In this document: positions 26,399 to 34,039 of the stretch, in pieces
Layout: each line of letters starts with the position of its first letter
How positions within the stretch are numbered: the stretch's first letter is position 1
Assembly (NCBI GenBank): GCA_900318955.1
Contig: ONMJ01000004.1
Span: 1 to 64,000 of the forward strand
DNA length: 64,000 nt
Source: an uncultured Bacteroidales bacterium
GTDB lineage: Bacteria > Bacteroidota > Bacteroidia > Bacteroidales > UBA932
Direction of reading: 5' to 3'
Translations under genes and position numbers: made by a program
The notes under the pieces: model-generated
What the model was told of the DNA's origin: nothing
What the model saw: the letters and a program-made list of their open reading frames with translations, nothing else
Database searches by the model: none

Positions 26399-27475
26399 AT
26401 GTCAAGGACAACGATTTTCATCAAGGAGGCCCAATCCCGCCTCACGCAAAGTATACTGCCATTCTATCTATCGTTAAAAGACCCCCACGGAGGCTACTTC
26501 GGAAAGACGACATCTACCGGGGCTCCGGATTACAAAGCCGACAGGGGCGTTCTCGTCAATGCCGGAATAATCTGGTCTTTTTCAGCTGCTTACAGGACTC
26601 TTCGAAAAAGAGAATACCTCATCGCCGCCTCTCACGCGAAAGATTATTTCATCGAGCACTTTGTAGACCACAAGTATGGCGGTGTCTATTGGGCAGTTGA
26701 CTCGGAAGGCAAAAGAACGGAGACAAAGGCCAGACTCTCAGCCCAAGCTGCAGCAATTCTGGGTCTGAGCGAATTCTACAGAGTCGCGAAAGATGAGGAA
26801 GCATTGAAAAATGCCGTAAACATCTACCGTATACTTGAAAAAAATTTCCTGGACAAGGAGAATGGTGGATACATCGAGGCTCTCTCAAGAGATTTCAAGT
26901 CTCTTCCAAAACAAGGGGAAGACGAGCCGGAGAAGACCGCCGAATCACATATCCTGCTTCTTGAAGCTTATTCAAATCTATATCGCATCTGGCCGGAGGA
27001 ATGTCTCAAAGACAGTATTTTTACCCTGGACGAGATGATTTGCGACAAGATGATGGGAACTGACGGTCTTGTTTCTAACGTTGTTCCATTCGCACTTGGC
27101 CTTGAGGCTTCCGGAATCCTGATGGAAAGCGCTGTAGCCGTAAGGGACATAGACCTCATAAACAAGATCAGGCCAGCAGCGACAAATTTGGCTGAAGCAT
27201 CCCTTGAAGGATACAAAATCGATGGAGGAATGGTCTCCTGCCGCCTTGAAGACGGGACCCTGGAAGAAGGAGAAAACAGGCGTTCCCTTTCTGAATCAGT
27301 TGTAGGCAATCTCAGGATGTGGAAATACCTTCTCGACCCCGAAGGAGCCGACAGAGCCCTTCATACATGGGATCACATATCCTCCCTTTGGAATGATCTT
27401 CCAATAGATTTCAAAGGAGACAGCCCGTTCCACGAGACAAAAATGTGCCTTGAGATTCTCGGCCTTTTTGATTAG
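26399..27475 (+). CDS. AGE-family (N-acylglucosamine/cellobiose 2-epimerase-like) protein, shortened
   Basis: The 358-residue (alpha/alpha)6-barrel protein resembles cellobiose and N-acylglucosamine 2-epimerases: GVLVNAGIIWSFSAAYR near residue 50, the His-containing SHILLLEAYSNLYR near 190, and a C-terminal FHETKMCLEIL. Family members usually have 390-410 residues and a WWxQAE motif near residue 300, but here that position reads SLSESVVGNL, without Trp or Gln. The catalytic activity may therefore be altered. Substrate is unknown. It follows the rpmH terminator, and tadA starts 5 bases after its stop. Confidence 0.82.
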   Translation: MSRTTIFIKEAQSRLTQSILPFYLSLKDPHGGYFGKTTSTGAPDYKADRGVLVNAGIIWSFSAAYRTLRKREYLIAASHAKDYFIEHFVDHKYGGVYWAVDSEGKRTETKARLSAQAAAILGLSEFYRVAKDEEALKNAVNIYRILEKNFLDKENGGYIEALSRDFKSLPKQGEDEPEKTAESHILLLEAYSNLYRIWPEECLKDSIFTLDEMICDKMMGTDGLVSNVVPFALGLEASGILMESAVAVRDIDLINKIRPAATNLAEASLEGYKIDGGMVSCRLEDGTLEEGENRRSLSESVVGNLRMWKYLLDPEGADRALHTWDHISSLWNDLPIDFKGDSPFHETKMCLEILGLFD

Positions 27476-27480
27476 AATCC

Positions 27481-27915
27481 ATGGACGAAGACAGCAAATA
27501 CATGGCGGAAGCACTCCGCGAAGCCAAGGCGGCCCTCGAAGAGGGAGAGATTCCAATCGGCGCTGTCGTCATCTGCCGCGGCCGGATTATAGGTAAGGGG
27601 CACAATATGACCGAAAGGCTCCATGACGCCACCGCCCATGCGGAGATGATAGCAATCACGGCTGCGACCGAGGCAATGGGAGGGAAATACCTCAGCGACT
27701 GTACGTTATATGTTACAGTCGAGCCTTGTCCCATGTGCGCCGGGGCCCTCAACTGGTCCCAGATAGGGAGGATAGTATATGGAGCGATTGATCCAAAGAG
27801 GGGCTATTCACTGTTCTCCCCTTCTCTTCTTCATCCGAAAACTCAAGTCTCCGCTGGGGTTCTCGCAGAAGAATGCGCTGAGCTTATAACCGGATTTTTC
27901 AAGGACAAAAGATAA
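27481..27915 (+). CDS. tadA: tRNA-specific adenosine deaminase TadA
   Basis: TadA converts A34 to inosine in tRNA-Arg(ACG). The 144-residue protein has the cytidine-deaminase zinc motif: His53-Ala-Glu55 and PCPMC with Cys83 and Cys86. The phrase TVEPCPMCAGAL and the length fit TadA rather than a free-nucleoside deaminase. It lies between the epimerase-like gene and a YhhN membrane gene with gaps of about 5 bases, so the three are probably co-transcribed. Confidence 0.93.
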   Translation: MDEDSKYMAEALREAKAALEEGEIPIGAVVICRGRIIGKGHNMTERLHDATAHAEMIAITAATEAMGGKYLSDCTLYVTVEPCPMCAGALNWSQIGRIVYGAIDPKRGYSLFSPSLLHPKTQVSAGVLAEECAELITGFFKDKR

Positions 27916-27920
27916 ACGAC

Positions 27921-28604
27921 ATGGACACCCTCAAACGCTACTGGCCTCTCGCTGTGGCCGTCATACTCTACGTTATCTACGCCATAACAGGCATCTACAT
28001 CGCAAGAGCCTCAATCATTGTGTTCCTGATGTGCTGGTGCCTCTACCTTATCTTCAAAAATGCCCCGAAAGAAGCCCGCAAGAAGTATCTATTTGTGCCT
28101 CTGGCATTCTTTTTCTCCATTTTCGGAGACCTTTGTCTCCATCTGGACTCGAACTACCCAAAGTACGAGGCCATCATTTTCATAGCGGGAGTAGCCCTCT
28201 ACTTCATCGCCCACGTCTGGTACATCTGCTTCACTCTCCGGAAGGGAAAAATCAACAAACTGCTTCTCTCTATCCTTGCGGTCGTCTTCATCGTATATTT
28301 CATCTTCCTCCTCTACCCGAACATTTCCAATAACGGCATCAGAATAGCCGTTATGCTCTATATCCTGGTCTCATGCGTTTCGGTTTCCTCTGCCGCCGCA
28401 ATGCCTTACGGGCCCGAAATGGACAGGACGGCCAAAATACTGACAGTCTGCGGCATTTCGTCGCTACTGTTCTCGGATTTCCTGATTTCGCTGCATGATT
28501 TTGTCGGGATCCAGACCGGATACTCTCTTATGCTGCCGACTTTCTATCTCTCCCAGATACTCGTCACCGGGGCTCTTATTCACCTTCTTGACGGAAGGAA
28601 GTAG
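27921..28604 (+). CDS. YhhN-family (lysoplasmalogenase-like) membrane protein
   Basis: The 227-residue protein is almost entirely hydrophobic, with about eight transmembrane segments. The two conserved acidic motifs of the YhhN/TMEM86 family are present: FSIFGDLCL and LLFSDFLISLH. Family members can hydrolyse the vinyl-ether bond of lysoplasmalogens; whether this one does is unknown. It starts 5 bases after tadA and ends just before the convergent tRNA gene. Confidence 0.85.
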   Translation: MDTLKRYWPLAVAVILYVIYAITGIYIARASIIVFLMCWCLYLIFKNAPKEARKKYLFVPLAFFFSIFGDLCLHLDSNYPKYEAIIFIAGVALYFIAHVWYICFTLRKGKINKLLLSILAVVFIVYFIFLLYPNISNNGIRIAVMLYILVSCVSVSSAAAMPYGPEMDRTAKILTVCGISSLLFSDFLISLHDFVGIQTGYSLMLPTFYLSQILVTGALIHLLDGRK

Positions 28605-28675
28605 TTGAGGTAAGAGGATTCGAACCTCTACTAAGGGAACCAAAATCCCTGGTGCTACCATTACACCATACCTCA
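28605..28675 (-). tRNA. tRNA-Gln (TTG)
   Basis: On the minus strand TGAGGTA (from 28675) pairs with TACCTCA (to 28606) as a 7-base-pair acceptor stem, with A as discriminator base. The T arm contains GGTTCGAATCC. The anticodon arm AGGGA-TTTTGGT-TCCCT places TTG as the anticodon, reading CAA for glutamine. The CCA end is not encoded. Confidence 0.96.
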
Positions 28676-28723
28676 ATTCCGGACTGCAAAGATATTATCT
28701 TTTTGCGATTTTTCAAACTTCCG

Positions 28724-29833
28724 CTACCTTATTACGACCCTGTCAATCCTCCGGGGTATTGATGTCATAATCTCATAAGGTATTGTCCCCAGTATGTCGG
28801 CGAGTTCCGAAGCAGTCGGATCCTCTCCAAAGATTGTCACTGTATCTCCTACTGACGCTTCGACTCCTGTAATATCCAGCATGCACATATCCATGCAAAT
28901 ATTACCGATTGTAGGCACCCTGTGACCATTGAGAGAGAAAGAGGCGTTACCCCTTCCCAAATGCCTGTCAATGCCGTCGGCATATCCGACAGGGATAGTT
29001 GCAATCGTAGTCCCTGTAGGAGCGACATGCCCATAACGGCCGTATCCAATGGTCTCCTCCGGAGATGTCAAGGTCTTGATCTGGAGAATCTTACATTTCA
29101 GAGAGGCCACAGGGGCAAGCTTTACCCCCGGAAGAGCGCTGATGCCGTATATTCCGATTCCAAGCCTAACCATATCATACTGGTAGTCCGGGAATCGCTC
29201 AATACCTGCGGAGTTGAGAATATGCCGCATAGGTTTGTAGCCAAGGCTAGCTATAAGCGAGGAACTGTTCTTTTCGAAAAGAGACAGCTGTCCCATCGTA
29301 AATCTGTCTTCCTGAGGATCTTCCGCAACGCAAAGATGGGAATATATAGACTTTACCTTCACCTCTTTGGCCCCCTTGAGATATTCCATAAGCTCAGGAA
29401 GCTCATCCGAAGTGAATCCCAGGCGATGCATCCCGGTATCGAGCTTGATATGGATAGGATAATCTTTTATCCCCTTGGAGCGCAGGATACCGCATAGAAT
29501 CTTAAGCGATACAAGATTGGGAACCCCAGGTTCGAGACGATATGAGATTATCTCTTCATAGAAGTCTGTCCCGGCAGTAAGAACTATGATTGGCAGGCTG
29601 ATACCGGCAAGACGAAGCTCCATCCCCTCGACAGGATAGGCTACGGCAAGATAATCTGCTCCGGCTTGCTGCATCATGGCGGCGAATTCGACAGCGCCAT
29701 GCCCATAAGCATTAGCCTTGACAAGAACGAGGAGTTTTGTCCGAGGTTCCAGCCGCGAACGGAAATACCTGTAGTTGCTTATACAGTTCTTGAGATTCAA
29801 CTCCAGACGTGAAAATTCATTCTCTCTTGTCAT
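28724..29833 (-). CDS. alr: Alanine racemase
   Basis: This PLP enzyme makes D-alanine for peptidoglycan. The 369-residue protein has the PLP lysine at residue 39 in VKANAYGHG, the HIKLDTGMHRLGF segment in the barrel, and the C-terminal IGYGRYGH region with VGYADGIDR. Length is normal. In many Bacteroidetes alr is fused to MurF; here it stands alone. A minus-strand TAAATTTG lies 20 bases upstream of its start. Confidence 0.95.
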   Translation of the reverse strand: MTRENEFSRLELNLKNCISNYRYFRSRLEPRTKLLVLVKANAYGHGAVEFAAMMQQAGADYLAVAYPVEGMELRLAGISLPIIVLTAGTDFYEEIISYRLEPGVPNLVSLKILCGILRSKGIKDYPIHIKLDTGMHRLGFTSDELPELMEYLKGAKEVKVKSIYSHLCVAEDPQEDRFTMGQLSLFEKNSSSLIASLGYKPMRHILNSAGIERFPDYQYDMVRLGIGIYGISALPGVKLAPVASLKCKILQIKTLTSPEETIGYGRYGHVAPTGTTIATIPVGYADGIDRHLGRGNASFSLNGHRVPTIGNICMDMCMLDITGVEASVGDTVTIFGEDPTASELADILGTIPYEIMTSIPRRIDRVVIR

Positions 29834-29852
29834 CTTTCCACCAAATTGTCAG

Positions 29853-29860
29853 CAAATTTA
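29853..29860 (-). promoter_or_regulatory. -7 box of alr
   Basis: CAAATTTA on the plus strand is TAAATTTG on the minus strand, 20 bases before the alr start. The -33 element is not clear. Confidence 0.5.
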
Positions 29861-29893
29861 ACATTTATGGATGACATTTTCGCATATTTAATT

Positions 29894-29901
29894 TAAATTT
29901 G
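29894..29901 (+). promoter_or_regulatory. -7 box of the YugP-like gene
   Basis: TAAATTTG, 24 bases before the ATG at 29925. It stands back to back with the alr promoter. Confidence 0.5.
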
Positions 29902-29924
29902 TAAACAGATAAACACTCAAGATT

Positions 29925-30614
29925 ATGTCTACCAGTATGATATGGCTTCTGATGATTATCGTCATGGTACTCAGCATGATCATCCAGCAGACGCTTAAAA
30001 GCAAATTCTCCAAGTACTCCGAGATTCCCCTTCCAGCAGGGATGACAGGGCATGATATCGCCAAGAGGATGCTGGAGGCCCATGGAATCAGGGATGTCAA
30101 TATCGTCTCGATCGAAGGGACACTGACTGACCATTACAATCCTCAGACAAAGACTGTCAACCTCAGCAAAAACGTCTATTACGGCAACTCTGTCGCGGCA
30201 GCAGCTGTCGCCGCCCATGAGTGCGGTCATGTAATTCAGCACGCCGACGGATACGCCCCGCTGAAGCTTCGTTCCGCCCTGGTCCCGGTCGTCAGTTTCT
30301 CCTCCAATATTGTTTCATGGGTGCTTCTTGCCGGAGTGATCTTCATCAATGTCTTCCCTTCCCTTATCTGGATTGGCGTAGGATTGTTTGCTCTCTCGAC
30401 TCTCTTCAGCTTCGTCACCCTCCCGGTTGAAATAAATGCGAGTGCAAGGGCGGTCAAATGGCTGGACAATTCAGGTATAGTGACTTATGAGACAAAGCCA
30501 ATGGCTGTGGATGCTCTCAAATGGGCGGCATACACCTATGTCATCGCAGCGATCGGATCGCTGGCGACGCTTCTGTATTATTTCTCTTTTGCAAGTACAA
30601 GTAGGAGAGACTAG
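29925..30614 (+). CDS. Zinc-dependent membrane peptidase of the YugP family
   Basis: The 229-residue protein has an N-terminal transmembrane helix, the zinc-binding motif HECGHVIQH at about residues 98-106, and three further hydrophobic segments. This is the layout of the YugP/PF04298 family of putative membrane zinc proteases. No substrate is known for bacterial members as far as I recall. The frame ends in the palindrome CTAG shared with the convergent DJ-1 family gene. Confidence 0.88.
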   Translation: MSTSMIWLLMIIVMVLSMIIQQTLKSKFSKYSEIPLPAGMTGHDIAKRMLEAHGIRDVNIVSIEGTLTDHYNPQTKTVNLSKNVYYGNSVAAAAVAAHECGHVIQHADGYAPLKLRSALVPVVSFSSNIVSWVLLAGVIFINVFPSLIWIGVGLFALSTLFSFVTLPVEINASARAVKWLDNSGIVTYETKPMAVDALKWAAYTYVIAAIGSLATLLYYFSFASTSRRD

Positions 30615-31183
30615 AGCATCAGCCCTCCCTTGACCTTTGACGCGGCCTCCTCTCCCTTGAGATACTCAAGGATGTGGAGGCCGAAGTTTACTGCATGGCC
30701 GGCGCCTCGACCGGTAATCAAACGGCCGTCGACAACGACACTCTCAGGAGTATAGACCGCACCCTTTGCAATCATCGGCTCCTGGAATCCCTCGAAGCAG
30801 GTAAACTTCTTACCCTCCAGCCATAGCAATTTCGAAGCGACGAGCCCTGGAGCGGCGCATATAGCCGCCACTGTGCCTCCTTGCTCATAATGGAACTTCA
30901 TCATCTCCATGAGGTCAAAATTATCGGCAAGATTCTTCGTTCCAGGCATGCCTCCGGGGAAAATCAGGACATCTTCTCGACCGGTACCTTCATCGGAGAT
31001 CTGTTTGAACTCCTCGAAATTCATGTCGGCAAAGACTGTCACTCCATGGGAAGACTCGACAGTATAATCTTCAGTTATAGAGACGGTTTCGACATCAACC
31101 CCGCCCCTTTTCAGAACGTCTCGAGTCGAAAGGGCTTCCATATCCTCGAAGCCGTCTGCCAATAAAATATAAACTCCTTTCAT
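30611..31183 (-). CDS. DJ-1/PfpI (YajL-like) family protein
   Basis: The 190-residue flavodoxin-like protein has the conserved Glu of GFEDMEA and the nucleophile-elbow Cys in AAICAAPGL. It closely matches DJ-1/YajL in length and layout, including GRGAGHAVNFG near the C terminus. Proposed roles for YajL-type proteins include oxidative-stress chaperone and glyoxalase/deglycase activity, which are debated. It is probably cytoplasmic and monocistronic. Confidence 0.92.
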   Translation of the reverse strand: MKGVYILLADGFEDMEALSTRDVLKRGGVDVETVSITEDYTVESSHGVTVFADMNFEEFKQISDEGTGREDVLIFPGGMPGTKNLADNFDLMEMMKFHYEQGGTVAAICAAPGLVASKLLWLEGKKFTCFEGFQEPMIAKGAVYTPESVVVDGRLITGRGAGHAVNFGLHILEYLKGEEAASKVKGGLML

Positions 31184-31195
31184 AAGATGGAATAA

Positions 31196-31426
31196 TCAAA
31201 AAAGTGTAGGATGGTTTTGATCGAGCCCGGAAAGGACCTTCTCCATTATGGCTTCACGTAGGAAAGAGGCCTTTGAAGATACGTTGAACACTGAGCAGTA
31301 TTCATCGATAGCACTGACTTCTTTGTCGTTGAGATAGAGAACCTGACGGTTCTTTCGAAGAAGAGAAGCCTTCTGTTTCTCCAGATAGGCCGGGTCGACT
31401 CCCTTAATTTTCTTTTTCCTTGCCAT
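31196..31426 (-). CDS. Small conserved Bacteroidales protein, ribbon-helix-helix-like
   Basis: The 76-residue protein starts MARKKKIKG and ends NHPTLF. The centre has QVLYLNDKEVSAIDEYC followed by a helix pair (SSKASFLREAIMEKVL), which resembles the beta-helix-helix fold of MetJ/Arc-type regulators. Close relatives occur as uncharacterised proteins in Bacteroidales; DNA binding is inferred. The ATG at 31426 is taken because 31435 lies in the -7 box (CAAATATA at 31435-31442), leaving an 8-base gap to the start. Confidence 0.72.
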   Translation of the reverse strand: MARKKKIKGVDPAYLEKQKASLLRKNRQVLYLNDKEVSAIDEYCSVFNVSSKASFLREAIMEKVLSGLDQNHPTLF

Positions 31427-31434
31427 AATTGGCA

Positions 31435-31442
31435 CAAATATA
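31435..31442 (-). promoter_or_regulatory. -7 box of the small ribbon-helix-helix-like gene
   Basis: TATATTTG on the minus strand, 8 bases before the ATG at 31426. Confidence 0.5.
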
Positions 31443-31476
31443 ATGATTATTAGCGAATTTCCGAATACAGGAAAGC

Positions 31477-32919
31477 CTATTCCAAAGAATCCAAATACTT
31501 GTCGGTAACTGCACCTTTTCCGTCAAGAGATATAATGAAAGGAAGAGAAGAAAGATCAAAAGCATCAAGAGCAGCCTTCGCTTCTTGAGGATATGACGAG
31601 AAAAGCTCATCCATATCGACAAGAAGGACATTGACTCCGCGCTGAGAGACTACTCCTCCCACTGAAGAAAGAATCTCCTCACAAGATCCGCATCCGGAAG
31701 TGTAAAATACTATAAATGACTTTTTTCCGCCTAGCTTATCCAATTTGAAAGACCCTGCTTTGGTACCTTTCCGGAAAAGGCATGGCTTCCGATGAAGCTC
31801 TCCATGAAGAGAAAGTGAAGGTACGACTTCCCCTTCAGGGCATTTTGACAGAAGCTGATACATCAAACCTGCAAGACTACTGATCTCAGGGTCTGTCTCA
31901 AAAGGGAGAATATACTTCTCGATGAAAAGCTTTGTCCCCTTACGGGAGGCATGGCCTTTTTGGGAAGAAAGATAGTAGAGAAGATCCCCCGAGACGTGAC
32001 GGAAAAGAAGTGAATCTCCCTTTTCAAGAGTCTCAGAAGCAAAATAATCAGCAACGGAGACCACTTCTTCCGGACTGCTTATTCCCCCTTCGAACAGCTC
32101 ATCAAAAAGGGCCTTGGACTCATCTGAGGCATACTCATATTCTTTCGGAGCAAACTCCCTGTCCAAAAGGGTTTGGAGAGCGGCAGTATCAAGTTTTCTT
32201 CCTTCGATGATGCCCGAAGGACCAATCAGGAACATCCCCGGAGTCTGAAGGATGCCGTATTTTCTAAGAAAGTCGGACTCCATCGAAGGATCCCAAAGAT
32301 GGATTACCCCTTCGGTGGGGAGCGATGTCGCCCGATATCTTGCCCACGAAGCCTCGTTATCCCCTGTATAAATCGCATAGAAATCGACCGGATATTTATT
32401 CTCCTGAACGAGATTCTTCAAAAGAACCGACTCAATTTTACAGGTTGCACAGGAAGTGTCATAAAAGAAAAACACCTTCCATCGACCTTCTGATGCCTTC
32501 AGTGGGTTTATCTTCTCGTCATTTAAATCTCTGAGGACAATCTCCGGCGCCTGCTTTCCGATAAGGGAGGATCGGTTGAAATCGGCAAAAATCTTTGCAT
32601 TCATCCCATCCAGCGAAGTCTTGAAAGAAACCTTACCGGGAGCGAACCACTTGTCGTAGATGTAGATGGCGACAGACTCGTCGCCCATAATCTTGGAGCC
32701 GATATAATGGTCGTAAATCCTAAGTGCAACTTCTTGGCGAATGAGCGAATCCTTACACGTTGAGATAAGAAAATCACATTCTTTCTCCTTGACCTCCAAA
32801 GTCTCTCTCTCCAAAGAGGCGAGGTACTCGCCCAGTTTCGCAGAAAGGGCTTCGCCGCCTTGAGCGAAGGCCGAGACGGCAAAAAAGAGGGCGCAGAGAT
32901 ATGTGAGAAGCCTTTTCAC
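31477..32919 (-). CDS. Exported protein with two thioredoxin-like domains (DUF5106-like N terminus)
   Basis: The 480-residue protein has a signal peptide (about 1-19), a helical N-terminal domain like DUF5106, then a thioredoxin-like domain with a CATC motif near residue 160. A helical stretch follows, then a second thioredoxin-like domain with CGSC near residue 420. Two redox-active CxxC motifs in one periplasmic protein suggest a disulfide relay or thiol-reductase role. Bacteroidetes encode many such proteins, few of them characterised. Its start overlaps the coaD stop by 4 bases. Confidence 0.83.
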   Translation of the reverse strand: MKRLLTYLCALFFAVSAFAQGGEALSAKLGEYLASLERETLEVKEKECDFLISTCKDSLIRQEVALRIYDHYIGSKIMGDESVAIYIYDKWFAPGKVSFKTSLDGMNAKIFADFNRSSLIGKQAPEIVLRDLNDEKINPLKASEGRWKVFFFYDTSCATCKIESVLLKNLVQENKYPVDFYAIYTGDNEASWARYRATSLPTEGVIHLWDPSMESDFLRKYGILQTPGMFLIGPSGIIEGRKLDTAALQTLLDREFAPKEYEYASDESKALFDELFEGGISSPEEVVSVADYFASETLEKGDSLLFRHVSGDLLYYLSSQKGHASRKGTKLFIEKYILPFETDPEISSLAGLMYQLLSKCPEGEVVPSLSLHGELHRKPCLFRKGTKAGSFKLDKLGGKKSFIVFYTSGCGSCEEILSSVGGVVSQRGVNVLLVDMDELFSSYPQEAKAALDAFDLSSLPFIISLDGKGAVTDKYLDSLE

Positions 32920-33374
32920 AATTTTACTCCTTTCGGAATGAATGCTGAATAATCACCATGGTGCTTAAGGATATCGCGCACTGCTGAAGACGAGATGTGG
33001 GCAAATTCCTGGGCTGTCGGAATGATAATAGTCTCAATCTCCGGAGCAAGGCGACGGTTGGCATCCGCTATGGACCTTTCGGTCTCGAAATCAATCATGT
33101 TGCGGACTCCCCTCACTATGTGGCGGATACCCAGTTCACGACAGGTGTCTATGGTAAGATTGTCATACTGGATAACGGAAACGCCTTTCATCCCGGCAGT
33201 TGCCTGATGGATGATATCGAGTTTCTTGTCCATATCGAAGAACCCGCGCTTGTCTTGATTGATACCGACGGCGACGACGACTTCGTCGAACATGGTTAGG
33301 GCCCTGTTCAGAATATTCAGATGACCTGCTGTAAAGGGGTCGAAAGATCCCGGAAATAATGCTTTCTTTTTCAT
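32916..33374 (-). CDS. coaD: Phosphopantetheine adenylyltransferase
   Basis: CoaD transfers AMP from ATP to 4'-phosphopantetheine in coenzyme A synthesis. The 152-residue protein has the nucleotidyltransferase motif FPGSFDPFTAGHLNI at the N terminus and RGVRNMIDFETE and the C-terminal ISSSAVRDI (an ISSTxVR equivalent). Both its ends overlap neighbours by 4 bases (ung upstream, the thioredoxin gene downstream). Confidence 0.97.
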   Translation of the reverse strand: MKKKALFPGSFDPFTAGHLNILNRALTMFDEVVVAVGINQDKRGFFDMDKKLDIIHQATAGMKGVSVIQYDNLTIDTCRELGIRHIVRGVRNMIDFETERSIADANRRLAPEIETIIIPTAQEFAHISSSAVRDILKHHGDYSAFIPKGVKL

Positions 33375-34039
33375 AATTGCCAGTTGATGGGCGTCTTGCC
33401 CTCTTCTACCAAAATCTTATTTGTCTTTGAAAAATGGCGGCATCCGAAAAATGCTCCTCCGGCAAGAGGAGAAGGATGGGCCGCTTCGAGTACATGGTGC
33501 TTCGACTGGTCGATAAGTGATTTTTTGCTTTGAGCGAAACGCCCCCAAAGAAGGAACACCACACCTTCGCAATTGTCAGAAATATACTTGATGACCGCAT
33601 CAGTAAACTCTCCCCAGCCGATTCTGGAATGAGAATTAGCCATGCCGGATTGCACAGTCAGCGATGTGTTCAGAAGAAGAACTCCCTGCCTGGCCCATGG
33701 CTCCAGATTGGGATTCCCGCTCATCCTGATTCCCAGATCGTCCGAAATCTCCCGGAAAATATTTTTAAGAGACGGCGGGGCCGGGACATTAGAAGGAACG
33801 GAAAAAGAAAGGCCCATAGCCTGGCCGGGGCCGTGATATGGATCCTGCCCCAGTATCACGACCTTGACAGAGTCCACCGGGGTAAGTTCGAAAGCCTTGA
33901 AAATCATGCTTCCGGGAGGATAAATAACCTTCCCCGCGGCCTTCTCACGATGCAGAAAGTCCGAGAGAGCCTTGAAATAAGGCTTCTCGAACTCACTTGA
34001 TAGCGCCTGGTGCCAGGACTGTTCTATTTTAACTTCCAT
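33371..34039 (-). CDS. ung: Uracil-DNA glycosylase
   Basis: This base-excision repair enzyme removes uracil from DNA. The 222-residue protein has the catalytic Asp in GQDPYHGPGQA, the VLLLNTSLTV uracil-recognition segment and the AHPSPL loop with the catalytic His. It begins immediately after the lon stop and overlaps coaD, forming a lon-ung-coaD-thioredoxin operon. Confidence 0.97.
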   Translation of the reverse strand: MEVKIEQSWHQALSSEFEKPYFKALSDFLHREKAAGKVIYPPGSMIFKAFELTPVDSVKVVILGQDPYHGPGQAMGLSFSVPSNVPAPPSLKNIFREISDDLGIRMSGNPNLEPWARQGVLLLNTSLTVQSGMANSHSRIGWGEFTDAVIKYISDNCEGVVFLLWGRFAQSKKSLIDQSKHHVLEAAHPSPLAGGAFFGCRHFSKTNKILVEEGKTPINWQL

